A program made the position numbers and the translations under genes. Shown in pieces: positions 26,106 through 38,923 of a stretch of 64,000 nt of DNA. The DNA is taken from assembly GCA_027886175.1 (NCBI GenBank), contig JAJNNQ010000023.1:8325001-8389000 (forward strand), written 5' to 3'. Source of the DNA: Phylloscopus collybita (taxonomy: Eukaryota > Chordata > Aves > Passeriformes > Phylloscopidae). Within the stretch, counting starts at the first letter, position 1; each line of letters starts with the position of its first letter. The notes under the pieces were generated by a model. The model saw only the letters and a list, made by a program, of their open reading frames with translations. It was not told where the DNA came from and searched no databases.

Positions 26106-26920
26106 ATTTAAAATCCTGTTAAAGATATGGTAAAAGCAGGCAAGATACAAGATTAATTTTGCAAATAAGGCTTCCTGTGTCTTCTGTTTTCCAGTACAGA
26201 TCTACAAAGCCATTAATGCTTAGTATCTGTGCTGTGCTGCCAATCAATCTCCACAGTTCTCCGGTGTTATCCTGGAGAGCTCCAAGGGCTGCAGTAGTGA
26301 TATTTGTTTTATTGTGTGTACAGCTGATGCTACCAGACTTCATTTTTTCATTGTTATTGAAAATTGTGTGTATCTTGATTAGAAATAAAAGTAATGCTGG
26401 CCTTAAGCACAGGAGTCAGTGTATGTGACTGGAGTTAGTACACATAAATTACACATAAATCTGTCCCAGGATTAAGGAGATTGGATTTTTTAGAAATTTT
26501 AAAAAGAAGAATCATAAAGAGCTTTTAAAATTCAGTTCTTACCCAGTTCCTTTACAAAATCTCAAGGCCGAGGCAAGCAATGAAAAATAAAAAAACCCAA
26601 AGCTTCAGAGTGATGTGATGCAAACATCCCAAGGCAGTGTTCATTCTGAAGTAGGCTTGTTTAAAGTATTTGGAGTTTTCTCAGTGCATTCAGACATGTA
26701 GTTTGGGCCATCTTTACCTTCTCTGATGGAGTTTTAGGTACTCACACCCTACTCTTTCTAGGAAGAAATCATTCCCAATGAAGTTTTATTGTTAACTTTT
26801 AAACTACTTTTATTGTATGAGAGAAGATAAATCAAAAGATAAGCTAGCAAGACCTGCGCTGGTGTGATCTGAGTTGTTCACCCTAAGGAATAGACAATTT
26901 TAAACAGTTCTTAATAGGAA
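26106..26920. other. Non-genic stretch
   Basis: AT-rich sequence with short unrelated open frames. Nothing was recognised. Confidence 0.5.
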
Positions 26921-27043
26921 CCTTGGAGATATTCAAAGCTCTCTGAACATGGTCTGGCTGCATGATTTAAGTGCCCCAGCTTGAGCAGGACTGTTGGACA
27001 AGGTAACTTCTAGAGATCCCTTCCAAACTCAAATATTCTATGA
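26921..27043 (+). mobile_element. CR1 LINE 3' fragment
   Basis: Reads GGAGATATTCAAAGCTC, then CTTGAGCAGGACTGTTGGAC, GATCCCTTCCAAACTCAAA and ends ATTCTATGAC. This is the CR1 3' terminus with its ATTCTATGA-type end. The copy is short and diverged. Confidence 0.85.
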
Positions 27044-27761
27044 CATTTTATTAATTGGGTCCCTCATTCCACTGTTAAACTGATATAGGGGGTTTTCTAG
27101 GCTTTTCTAATGAGACATTTGCTTAGTAAGACACACTGAAAAATATAGGTCCATCGTAGGATCAAGACTCTTTTCCCTCTTTGCATCTTTTTAAGCAAAT
27201 GAAAATAGAGAATTTTGCCATGGAGGTAAACGAATGGGCTCTGGAACATGGCTGTGTTAGGATCTGATTGTGCCCTTAGAGGCTGACATCTTCAAAACCC
27301 AGAGGAAAGAATGCTTTTGATGCCTCAGAAATAGTAATTGTGGGAACAGGGGTTTCTGACCCTCTAGTAACAAACTGAAAACACATGGAATACACCAGGC
27401 TTGAGGAAGGGGAGCAAGGCATGTGTTTAATTGCATTTGCTCATTGATCATGTGCTGGAAAATGAGTAGATAGAACAATCAAGAAACTTTGGGTGTTTGT
27501 AGATGCTGTTATCGTCATTTTAGAGCATTAAAAACTGAAGTACAGATCAGTATCACACAATGTGTCCAGCAGATTAGAAACGAAAATGCAGGAACACTAT
27601 CTGGCAGCCTAGTGTGTTGACCTTCAACCTACTTCTTGTCCAGTTTGTACTTCAGTTTTAAAATGTTTTTTATGCTTTTCCAGGGAGGGGGATGGGATTT
27701 AGCTGCATTTCTTTAGGTAGGGAAGAAAGCACTAGATCTTTAAAGTGTTGGGTTTGTGGTG
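27044..27761. other. Non-genic stretch
   Basis: No gene or named repeat was recognised. Confidence 0.5.
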
Positions 27762-27957
27762 ATTTGTTGTTTTTTTTGTGTGTTTTGTTTGTTTGTTTGT
27801 TTTTAGTTTCTTTTTTATTTTTGTTTGTTTGGGGGTTTTGTTTGTTTTGGGGTTTTTGTTTGTTTTGGTGGGGGTTTTGTTTGTTTTGTTGGGGGGGGGG
27901 TTTTGGTTGGTTTTTTGGTTGGTTGGTTTGGTTTTGGTTGTTTTTTTTGGAGCGGGG
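27762..27957 (+). repeat. G/T-rich low-complexity block
   Basis: Almost only G and T: TTTG/TTTTGGGG-type units with a G10 run at 27891-27900 and nearby GGGG/GGGGG runs. Long open frames read through it on both strands are compositional artefacts. The G runs could form a G-quadruplex on the plus strand. Confidence 0.85.
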
Positions 27958-28402
27958 GGCGGTTGAGCAAATCTGGGTAATAATGAACACAATATGAGGC
28001 TCTACAAAGCAGCAGCCCTTGAGCCCTAGCTCTGTCTATAACACTAACAGTGCTGCGCTTAAGCTAATGGGAACCACTGTGAATAAACAGCAGCAGCAGT
28101 TTTGAGACAGAGCCCTGGGCTCAGCACTGTGCAGTCAGGTTGGAGGATGAATACTGGCAGTTTTCCAAGAGAATATCTGAGATGTGTGTGTGTCCATAAT
28201 TATGCAGAGTTACAGCAGATTCAGGTTGACCTCCTTGTGCACACACATTCCACAGTCTGTGTACGCTGTGCGTTCTCAAGCCCCATGGTTACAATGTTGT
28301 CCTCTCTGTAGATGTTTTTCTAAAGCAAGAGTGGCTGCGGATTTAAAAACAAACCCAAAGCATAACAATTCTGGGAGGGGATGACACAGCCCTGTGTTCT
28401 CT
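27958..28402. other. Non-genic stretch
   Basis: About 440 bp with no recognisable gene. It ends at the LTR that begins at 28403. Confidence 0.5.
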
Positions 28403-29051
28403 TGTCTTTGGTTGCAATGCAAGATGTATTGTATTCCCATCTGTTGAAACCCCTTGAGGAGGTGTTTTTCTTTATCTTGTAACTCCAGGGCAGAGGGGGC
28501 GGGTGCCTTCTGTTAATGGGCCAGCTGTTAAAAACAGGTGGGGCAGTGTTTCTTTATCTCTTTTACAACCCATCCTCCTTGGGGGATATCTGCTGTTAAT
28601 GGGCCATTAAGGCTCACCACATGACTGAAAACATTACATCATCCCACTGTGAGATGCTCCACCCAGTGGGAGGAGCTAAGCATTCCTACCTGGATAAAAC
28701 TTGCAGTTCAGAGCACCAAGAGAGCCTGTTTTCCGCTGGATTCCAGAGGAAGGCCAGACCCATCTTACCAGTACTGGACCCTTTCTACAGGATCATCTCT
28801 GCTCCAACAGAACCACATCTGTCACTCCAGGAGGACTCAATTGGACTGCTTCCAACACCCTGACCAACAGGGTGTGGGGTCATATTCTGACTCTGTCAGT
28901 GGTTTCTTTTTTGTTAGTTTGCTTTTTTGTACTACTATATTTGTAATTTTTTAAATATTTTCCTAGTAAAGACTGTTTTTCCTATTCCCATATCTTTGCT
29001 TGAAAGCCCCTTAATTTCAAAATTATAATAATTTTGAATTTTGAGTTTACA
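28403..29051 (+). mobile_element. Solo LTR, same family as 14462-14996
   Basis: Starts TGTCTTTGGTTGCAATGCAAG, matching the element-sense start of the 14462-14996 LTR, and shares its AATGGGCC and GGAGGAGCTAAGCATTCC blocks. A TATA-like GGATAAAAC is near 28691-28700 and a TAGTAAA poly(A)-like signal near 28965. The right end is placed at TTTACA (29051). The flanks read TTCTCT on the left and TTCTCC on the right, close to a target duplication but with one mismatch or a one-base shift. No internal region remains. Confidence 0.78.
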
Positions 29052-29596
29052 TTCTCCATTCCAAGGGAAGCTCCAGCTTTTCCCTGGCAGACACCTGTAT
29101 TTCTGAACTAAGCCATCTGTGTGTGTGGATCTCAGTAAATCAAGTACTCTTGCTCTGCAGAGTTTTTCTCCTCAGTGTTGAGTGTGTCTCTGACAAAGCT
29201 TCACAGCTTTTGGGAAACTTAACTGTTTTCCAGGTGAAAAATTGTAAACTAATTTACTTGTGTAGTGCCTCTTTCAGCAAAGCACTTGGACAGGAAATGA
29301 AGTGACAACAGGAGTTTTTTGAGTTAAGGATTGTGAAACCATCACTGTGTTTAAAACAAAGCATCTCTTCAGCGGTGTCTGGGTTCAGTGACAGAGCTGG
29401 AGGATGGGTAATGCAGTACTACTCAGGGCCCCCATCTTCTGTTTCTAATTGAAGATCTGATCAAGAGATTCCTTATTCCATAGAAATTAATGCTGCTTTT
29501 GGTCTTCTGGTACAGTGACATTTTTTTGCAGAGTAGGTGCAAAGGAGTTTTGAGCTGTTGAAAGCGTTGGTTCAGATTCCAGTCTTCATGGGTGTA
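29052..29596. other. Non-genic spacer between two LTRs
   Basis: About 545 bp of unique-looking sequence with no recognisable gene. Confidence 0.5.
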
Positions 29597-30224
29597 TGTC
29601 CCAGTTTAGGGCAAATTTGGGAGAAAACCCTGAATAGGGCCCCTCTGTAAAGCCAACCCAAATGGCCCCTCCCCCCAGGAGGAGATCTTTTCCCTGATCT
29701 GGGAAAAGAACTTCCTTGGAGAAAAGTGGAAAAAAAAATTCATTTAACAAACAAAATGCCCACAAGCACAAATAATGAATACTATGAAACAATAAAACCT
29801 CTCGCCGCTCCAAAGAGAGATGGCAAACTGAGGCAGTCCTTGCCCTGGGTGTAGCTCAGCTCACTCAGTCTCTCACCAGTCCCACTCCCTCCAGGGGTCC
29901 AGGCTCTGGCAGGCCACAGGTGCCAGCCCTCGCTGCTGCTCTGGGTGTGTCAGTCCAGAGCAGATTTAAACAGTCCCAAGAAAAAGGAAAAAAAAACAGT
30001 CCAGAAAACTTCTCTGCCTCAGCTAGCTAAAACTAACTAAAAACAAAAAATATTTCTGTCCTGCTGCTCTCCGTGCCTCAGCCGAACACATGCGAGAAGA
30101 AATGCAGAGGAGTGAATGCTGTTTTCTCAGAACAGGCTCATCGCTTCTTTTTTCCCTGCTTTACTCTCAGAACCAGTCTTAAAGGCACAGAATTCAATAT
30201 ACAGCACAAACAGAACAGACGACA
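29597..30224 (-). mobile_element. Probable solo LTR, minus orientation
   Basis: On the plus strand it begins TGTCCCAGTTTAGGGCAAAT and ends GACGACA, giving TG...CA termini in minus sense. The flanks GTGTA (29592-29596) and GGGTA (30225-30229) agree at 4 of 5 bases, consistent with an aged 5-bp duplication. The end wording (CCCTAAACTGGGACA in element sense) looks like a common passerine LTR, from memory. No coding sequence is present. Confidence 0.65.
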
Positions 30225-30296
30225 GGGTATACAAGCATCATAAAGTCACCCTATTTCAAATACACCCACAGTTGGATGGATGGGTGGGCAGAGTCT

Positions 30297-31067
30297 AACA
30301 AGACGCAGTTTAGTTAAGTCCAAGTCCTACACTTTGGCCACAATAACCCCCTGCAATGTTACAGACTGGGGACAGTGGCTGGACAGCACCCAGGCAGAAA
30401 GGGACCTCAGGGTTCTGGTCAATAACCGACTGAACATGAGTCAGCAGTGTGTCCAGGTGGCCAAGAAGGCCAATGGTACCTGGCCTGGATCAGGAATGGT
30501 GTGGCCAGCAGGAGCAGGGAGGTCATTCTTCCCCTGTACTCAGCACTGGTGAGGCCCCACCTCGAGTGCTGTGTCCAGCTCTGGCCCCTCAGTTCAGGAA
30601 GGACATTGAAGGACTTGAGTGTGTCCAGAGGAGGCAACGAGGCTGGTGAGGGGCTTGGAACACAAGCCCTGTGAGGAATGACTGAGGGAGCTGGGGTTGT
30701 TTAGCCTGGAGAAAAGGAGACTCAGAGGTGACCTTGTCACTCTCTACAACTTCCTGAAAGGTGGTTGTAGTCAGGTGAGGGTTGGTCTCTTTCACCAGGC
30801 AGCAGCTGAGAGAACAAGAGGACACAGTCTTAAGCTGCATCAAGGGAAATATAGGTTGGATATCAGGAAAAAGTTTTTCACAGAAGGAATAATAAAGTGC
30901 TGGAGTGGCCTGCCCAGGGAGGTAGTGGAGTCACCATCCCTGGATGTGTTTAAAAAAATGACTGGATGTGACACTTCGAGTCATATTCTAATTGAGGTGT
31001 TAGGGCATGGGTTGGATTTGATGGTTTTGAAGGTCTCTTCCAACCTAGAAACTGTGATTCTATGAAA
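30297..31067 (+). mobile_element. CR1 LINE 3' end with ORF2 C-terminal remnant
   Basis: A 5'-truncated CR1 retrotransposon. Translation gives the conserved end of the CR1 ORF2 (reverse transcriptase protein): [20 protein letters not shown] near 30490-30560, [20 protein letters not shown] near 30700-30765, and [15 protein letters not shown] near 30910-30960. Stops and frame changes split it, so it is not coding. It ends with AACTGTGATTCTATGA, the CR1 terminus. It lies about 70 bp right of the minus-strand LTR. Confidence 0.93.
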
Positions 31068-32320
31068 TCACATGAGGAGACTGTTAACCAAACTCTGAGC
31101 AATTTCTTTCTAAAGCTGAAAGGAACAATTTAAATTGCCAGATAATATCACTGACGAAGTCAAAGTTATGGTCTCTTTTAAATTAGGATATTTTTCTTGT
31201 TAAAACGATTATAATAAAATGTTGCATCAGACCTCATGTTAGAGATAGAAATGAGACACACACTCTTCTTCAAGAGAGTGAAAAGGTCCTGGATAATTCT
31301 TCCTCACAGCTTAACCAAGAGACTCCAGCTCCAGCAGACTCCCACTGTAGGCTTCTCTTGCAGACTCTGCCTGACCTCACAGCAGCAATTCTCTCTTCTG
31401 TTGGCCAATCTCACTGGATCATCTGTCTCCATTGTTCTTTCCCTGACCACTCAACCCATCCTTTTATCACGCTCACCCGCATTGGATATACCTGTAACCT
31501 GTTAAGGGCAAGGCTGTTTTTGGTAATTAGCACAGGTGTGATTTATGGGGGGAGGGGAAGGTTGCCTGTAATCCATTCTCCCACAGTAAAACAAAAGCTT
31601 ACAAGAACTCAGAGTCTTCTATGTCATTTTCTGTTGTACATTTGTTCTTCTAATTAGTTTTTAAATAATATATATTCTGGTGTTTGAAGTTCAGATTTCA
31701 TTTTGAGAATGTGTAAGGAAGTCTCTGTAGGCAGTTTCATAATTGCAGAGTAATTTGTTTGTTACTTGATGATACACATTTTCTGTTATGACTGTTCTGT
31801 AAATTAAAAAGGTAAAAAACCTGACTTTTTATCTACAAGTAATCAGAGATTTCTTTAAGTATATGGAAGCAATAGTGAGATGCGATGGGTAATAGACAAC
31901 ACAGCAATTCGTGCTAAAATAGGGAATTTTCTTTATAAGGGTTAGGAGAAGTTCATCTAAGCCCAGCCTTCTAATTTGCTGAACATCCCTAAGTACTTTA
32001 TAATGACTCTGCTCATATTGGTACAAATTTAGACTTCAAAAAAGCACACACAAATGCCATTTACTGAGAATCCTCTGGACAGCAGTGCTGAGAAGTCCTT
32101 TTTTGGAGAACCCCTTCTTTCCAAACTCCACAGGCTCTGTGTCTGTTACAGGACTGAGGGCTTGAGAAACCACTGGTGAGGTGGTGTGGGTGAAACCAAA
32201 AGAATCCTTGTTAAAGAAGCACGGACTGTGCTCATTTAAAAGGCACAAGAGTGTTCTGTCTGTTGTTGTGTAGTTTTTAATCTGAGTTAATTAACATATA
32301 TAGTTGTGTGCTTAATGTGC
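31068..32320. other. Non-genic stretch, possible LTR fragment
   Basis: No gene was recognised. The interval 31250-31640 is richer in C and T and could be a fragment of another LTR in minus orientation (a GATAAAAGG TATA-like box in minus sense near 31462), but the support is weak. Confidence 0.4.
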
Positions 32321-32580
32321 TGTGAGAGGTGATGGATCTATAGCTCAGGGGCTCCTAAACTGGGAGAGATGCAACACTCTCCTTCTCCAGCTGTAAGACT
32401 ACAGGACACAGAGGAATTCTGGTGGGGGGACGTGGATGACCTGCAGCAGAATAAATTTCCTTTAATGGCTGTGGTAATGTAAAAACAAGATGCTAATTTG
32501 GCTTCTTGAAATGTGTCAAAAATGCCGGAGGACTGGGTGACAAACACCGGGAGGTGCAGATGATAATGAAGATGATGTGG
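32321..32580 (+). repeat. Local direct duplication, copy A
   Basis: Starts TGTGAGAGGTGATGGATC and ends near GATAATGAAG. It aligns over about 260 bp with 34192-34450, with moderate divergence and small gaps. Shared blocks include CACTCTCCTTCTCCAGCT and GCAGCAGAATAAATTT. It contains AATAAA, so it might be an unrecognised dispersed repeat rather than a tandem segment. Confidence 0.75.
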
Positions 32581-34191
32581 TAAGAGTGCAGAACTTTCAG
32601 GTGGAATGACCACAAGACACAGCAGAGCTGGGCAGGGCTGACCACAAGAGAATCATGACCATAACTAGGGTATCTGGACATGACTCATGTGACCTCACAT
32701 TGGGATTAATGTGTCACTGTCTTGCTGGGATGACTGAATGTTGTAATTTCTTTTGATTAGTCTTATCTGTTGGAAAGTTTCCAAGTGCTGAATTTTTGTA
32801 TTCAGCCACTTTTAAGTCTGTTTTTTATTAATCATATTTGGTTGGCACATCAGTTGGTCACTGTGAGAGGTTGTGGGGGGAAACAGACTGCACTGATGTG
32901 ATGTTAAATCCCTTCATCCGCTGGAGCTCTTGATGATTTTTGACTTTGTGTCTGTGGCCTTGAACATCTGTTGCCTCCACCTTTGTGAAGCTGATGCTCA
33001 AAGGGAACTGCTGGCTCCTGTACTGGGGCTGTGTGTGTTCGAGTAGTTCTTTACTTCTACTCTTTTTCCACAAATACAGATCCATGCAAAGCAAAGTGCT
33101 TAAATCACCACTGAGTTGTGTTTGTTTATTTTCTTTTGTTATTATTTGACAGGTGATAATTTCATGAAGAAACTTAAGGGAACTTGAAAGGACAGATCCC
33201 ACCTCCTCCTTTCTATACTTATGATACACATGTATAAATAATATTTAGCTTTATCCACATTTGCAAGAACCATTTGCTGTAGCTCTGTAGGAGGATTAGC
33301 TCTAACTGCTTGACAGGAGACTCTGTGTTTATATAATGGGTAATATCTATGACTATAAATATATTTAAACATCAGGGCTGAGTTGCTGAGGATGCAGAGC
33401 TGCTGTTGGGATTGAGCTGCTCTGAGGGTGGGTGTGTTGGAACCATCTGGACCTGGCAGCTTTGAGGACCTTGGTGCCTTTCCTCTGGAGGATGTGGGTC
33501 CCTGCTGTGCTCTCCCAGGATTTTCACTAGGAAAGAAGTTTTAATTTGGCAACAGCTGGAGGGATGGAGGACTTAGAGCCACCAGGACCTCCTCTCTTTT
33601 TCCCCCAGCACTAATAGAGAAGTGGAGCCAGCAAGCAAAGTATTAATTTATTTATATAAATTTTTTTATTTATATAAACTTTTATTTTTATTTTTATGTT
33701 TATATATATTATTTATATATTTCTATTTGTATATTATTTATATATTTATATTTATAAATGTTTATATAAGTAATATAATTAAAGTATTAATTAATTAACT
33801 ACAGTTAACCTGCTGCCTCTTCATCTGGAGGGAGCTCAGAGTTAACAGCAACAAGAAAAAGTGCAATTGTAAGCTTATTTACTACATTTATTAACCAGCT
33901 GGGATATAAATCTTCTAAAGTAAAGGAACTTTAAAATTTCATTCTACTTCACCCTTTGAAAGCAAAAGAGTAGATTTTAATTTCTTTCATCAGGCATTCA
34001 GTGAGGTAACAACCTTGCACGAAGAGCAGTGCTAATTGGACTGGGGTTTCTATTCTCTTGGTATGTTCACACTCTCATAGGAGCTGGTGGCTGACAGAGG
34101 TCACCAGTGATCAGCAGGGTCTGTGGAGGGGGACAGGGAAGGATGTCAGCAAAGGGTTAGAAACGCTTCCTTGACTGGAGCTGTCAGGTTC
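32581..34191. other. Spacer with AT-rich simple repeat
   Basis: Separates the two duplication copies. No gene was recognised. 33641-33785 is an AT-rich run of TATTTATATA-type units. Confidence 0.5.
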
Positions 34192-34450
34192 TGTGAGAGG
34201 TGATGGATCCATAGCTTGGAGGCTGCTAAGCTCCAAAAATGCAGCACTCTCCTTCTCCAGCTACAGGCCTACAGCAGGCAAACTAGGTCTGATGGGGGAC
34301 ATGGATGCTCTGCAGCAGAATAAATTTGTTTTAATAGCTGTGGTAGATGGAAAGCGAGGTGCTAATTTGGCCTCTCGAACTGGGGAAAAGTCATGTCTGA
34401 GAATTCAGCCAAGGCACCAGGAGGAGCCAGGTGATAATGAAGGTGCTGTA
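34192..34450 (+). repeat. Local direct duplication, copy B
   Basis: Second copy of the 260-bp unit, in the same orientation 1.87 kb downstream of copy A. It starts TGTGAGAGGTGATGGATCC, and similarity stops after GATAATGAAGGTG. A 111-codon open frame crosses it but has no equivalent in copy A, so it is not considered coding. Confidence 0.75.
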
Positions 34451-37400
34451 GCCTGCCCTGCAGAAGGATGTGAGCTCTCCTGGAGTTTGCACAGAAAGAG
34501 AACAGCCCAGGATCATTTTCAGAGTTGATGAATAAGAATGCAATAAAAAATACAATGCAAAGAAGGATCAGCACAAATTGTGGCAGTTTAAGGTACTAGG
34601 AATGTAACAATGAATAATGTAACAGAGATGGTGAGATTTACTATACAATACTGAAAAAATTTGCTTTGCTCTTCGTTTGTGACTGTGGAAACTCAGCAAT
34701 GGTGTTCTTTAACAATTTTGATTTTTATTATTTAACAGTTTAGAGCTCTGCTTTTAAGGAGGAGAATTGGTACTGCTCCCTTACCTGAAGAGTAGTGAGC
34801 AAAAGTAAAGAAATTAAGGAAGAGAAATTACATGAAAAGAGGGAAAAACAAATAAGAACAACATCTCACAGTAGGGAGTCAAATTTTGCACTGTAGCAAT
34901 GTTGGTTTCACTGGAGCGAACACAGTTTAGAGGAGAAAAGCATTCATCCATAGATTTTGAAAGCAGGGAGGAGAAAAATACTCCAGTTCTCATCAGAGGT
35001 GGGAAAGCAGTATCAAGGGAAGGACAGAGATATGGTCACATAAAGTGGCTGTAGAAATTTCCTGCAAGGCAGGCCAGTTACTTAGTTGGAATCAATTTTG
35101 TAATGCACACAAGCTTGGAATCTGGTCCTGACATACCCTGCTAGGTGTTGATTTACATCTCAGGAGCAGTGTATGAGCTAGAAAGAGGTGTGGTGTTGCC
35201 TGAAGGAAAAATGATCTGGGGAACTGTAGCCCTTTGAAACGTGCGAGTTAAGTGTTTTGCACTACTAGAATCAGGTTGCTTTGGTGCCAAAATATGGATT
35301 TAGTTGCTTAAAATTAAGTCTGCCTGTGTCCCAGTTTCCCCATCTGTAAAATGTATTACAGCAATTTCAGCTAATCCTATTAAATTGTAGTACTAGTGTT
35401 TCACTATTAATATATCTTCCAGGACATGCATCATGGTAACTTTGCCCCATGGTGACTAAAATTTCTGCAGGAGCACAGGATAAAATAATCAGAGCCTTAG
35501 GGACTCTGGAGCTCTCCTCTTTTAATTGGTTGACTAGAAAGAGATTATGCCAGTTTTCTCCAAGTAAAGGTCTGGTCTACCCTCACCATGAGGGAGGGAA
35601 AGCAACTATTTTTCAGACTAGGATTTTTCCTGCTTCCTCTCAACCTTGCTTTTTTAAGATAACAAACACATAGGATTTGGTGACAAAGATTTTCCTTTCC
35701 TTGTGATTTTTTTGGTCTCTTTGTTTCATGCATCATTGTTCAAATGAGAACTCTGGTGCCTTCAAAATGTAAAAACTGTATAATGAAAAGGTTTCCTGCT
35801 AAGCAAGGAAAAATCTTCAGATGTAATTAGGGCTTTGTTTCTTTGGCATTTTGTTCCATTTAGTGTTTTATTAAACCTCTCACCTGATCTTTGGTGTGTG
35901 TATGATAAAAGGAAGTTTGTAGTGCAGCCACCTCTGATAGATGATCTAATCCTATTAGAAGGCAGGATGTAAAACAGATCCTATAACACATCAGGATTTC
36001 CTCAGAAATCTCTGGTAAGGCTAATGATTTTTTTCCTTGCCACTGAGCAATCACTAACTCTCCTGAAGTATCTAAGTGCTTCTGACCTTCAATATTTCTT
36101 CTACACTTGTGCAGAAATTACACCTACAGTCCTCAAGGACATGCACCTGGGTTACTGTCTCAAATCAGGGCTTGGGAAGGACACATTTTTTCAGTGATGC
36201 AGTGTCTGCTCACTTAGTGCATCTTCCAAAGGCAGCAGCATAACCTGTCACATTGCCATAAGGAAAAATCAAAAGCCTGTGGGCAGGTTTGTAGAGGAAG
36301 GTTATGGCACCTTGTGCTGGCAGCTTTCTGCTGGAATGAATCACAGGGCAAAGGCAGGGCAAGGTCCCAAAGGGAAAGAGAAACTGGGTCCCAAATCCCA
36401 GGAGCTGTTTCAGGCTGGTAGTGGAGCAGTGGTGGGAGATGCAGCTGCTTCCCTCCTTTCTAACCTGAGCTTGTGACTGTGATGATCTGCCAGGGGTCCT
36501 TGTCTCAGAAAGGCTAGGAAATCTGATGCAGGAGTTTAGAGCAGGCATCAAGAGCCATCTTACCCCTTTCCCCCTCTTCTGCACTGCCACTTCCATTTCT
36601 CTGATTAGGAGAAAAGATTTAATGAAAGGCATTAAGTGTTCACCAATGTGTGGTAATATTCTGGATGTCCAGATTTTTCCAAGACGTCCTGAATGTACTT
36701 TCAGACCTTCTGGCTGCTCATGGATGGCTGGTAATGCTGAAGATTAGCTTTAAGATCTCCAGAAATCAGAACTAATTTCAGAAATATGAGGCTTAACCTT
36801 CTTGAAGTATTCACTGTTTGATAAAAATCAATATGCATTTAAATATCTTCACTGTAATTATGATAAATTATGTACAAGGACTGAAATCTAAATTTGATGG
36901 TCAGGTGCTGAGAGCTTAAGTCTCATGTCATTTGTAATTTAGAAATGAATGTTCTACCTCTTGTTTTAATAAGGTAAATGTTACCTTTTGTAGTGCTTTA
37001 TTTGAAACCATTTTCACCAGATGTGAGTTCATAACCATTCCCTCCCTGTCCTCTGAATAAGGAGCTTCTGCCACTTGAAGTTTGCTCTCTCTATTTAATG
37101 TTCTTCTACTTTAAACACTGATTCCTGCCATCTTCATCCTTCTTTCTCAGCATCCCCAGAAGACAGGGGTGTCCTAGAGCAAAATAGTCGGGGTTTACAG
37201 CCCGCAGCACACAGGTCTGTGTACCCTGGGGCTTCCTGTGAGTGGGAAGTCAAGACCTGGGAAAAAAAACCTTACACTTTTAGGCATATTTTACACTCTC
37301 TTTGAGGGATCCATTTTTCAAGCATTCCCTCAGAGGGAGGTTTACCTCACACAGGAGCTCTCAGTGCTGTTACAGCTGTAACTGACACCAGAATGATGCA

Positions 37401-38888
37401 ATTAAATATTACATCATCAATCAGATGCTCCCCATTGCTGTTTCATTAGATCAAGAACAATCAGCCTAAAATGGGAGATAAAAGAGCAAAATCCACATCA
37501 AGTCATTCCAGGTTTTCTACAAGGGGAAGAGAGCTTGGGTGACTTTACAAACATGACTATGAGGAGACACCTCTGAGGAGGAGGGAGAATTCTAAATCAT
37601 CAACAACCTGCAGTGCTTGGCACAAGTGAAGATGGAAAGAAGCCTTACCCTTCCACAACGGAAGATTAGAAGTGCTCCCAGAAATAATACATGCTTCTAT
37701 AAGCCCTGTTTACCCTGCAGGGTAAACCATCCTCACAGATGGGAAGCCGCAGAACAGACATTGAAAGAATTCCTGGGAACTTGAACACAACTGGGATTCA
37801 GCCCCAAGTCTTGGAACTTGTAGAGGTTTTCCAGTAACTACTGGATTATCTTCTTGTTAAGGGAATTATAATATTTTATGTCACACATGAAAAAGTATGA
37901 CTCTCCTGAAAATTATTCCAAAGGTGTGTTTGGGATCCCTGCCAAAATCATGCTGTAACATTGATACAATAAACACCCCAAATGTATTTCCTGTCTAGCT
38001 GCGGAATTGGTTGGTTCATGTAATGAAGATATTTTATGTATTCTGGAATACCTCCAGTGATAACTAGGGTCAGGGGGTTTGCCCTAACTGGGGAAGAGCA
38101 AAACTGGACAAGATTCTTCCAAGTATGATACTCTTCCTTACTAGTTTTTAAGGCCTTGATATTGCTGGAATAACATGGTAAAGCTCCTGACTAATGAAAA
38201 TCTTAGTCACTCAACCTACAATATTACTTCTATCAAAGGTAATTTTTCAAAGTGCAGGTATACTCAACAGGACATGATCCTTGTAGCTAATGAGATTCTT
38301 TCCTTTTCATTTTCCTGGAGTTTTGCATTTCAGACACTTCTACAGGTTGTCAGCAGTGACCTGCTTTACAACATTTTAAACTAGAGCTGGCCTGGGGTCT
38401 GCCTCTTTATCTCTGACAAATATTTTTATTTTCTTTCATTATTATTTGTAGTGTGTTTTCTTTAAAGTAATTCTTGGATGTCACTTGGGGGTTTTTTTTG
38501 TAGCAGTTTAACTGTTGTGACCTGGAAATTTTTGCTCTTTTTTTTTTGTTTTCTGAGTGCCTGAGCTCATGTTGCATTAGAAATGAGGAAGGTTGAATGA
38601 ATGTATGGTTACTTCTCCCAGCTCTCCTCTCTTGTATAATTTGTATGGAGTAACTGCTTGCAGCTGGATACTCCAGTTGGAAATGTTGCTGCCTTTCAGA
38701 GGTTCTTAGGCTCTCCATTCCTATCTGAAAAGCCAGCGTTTAGCTGTGACCCTGGGAAAAGTGTGTATATTGTGATATCAAAATTGCATGTGCTGGAAAG
38801 TGCATTCATCCTGTCTGTTCTTTCTCCACAATGGGACTTAATTCTCTTTACTTCTGTCATATTGTCATAGTCCATTTTTTTGAAATCT

Positions 38889-38923
<35 letters not shown>

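Noticed and set aside
27670..27997. Open frames of about 100 codons across the G/T block on both strands
   Set aside because: Low-complexity composition alone explains the lack of stops.
30280..31065. Open frames of 75-122 codons on plus
   Set aside because: Remnants of the CR1 ORF2 C-terminus, broken by stops and frame changes; not host genes.
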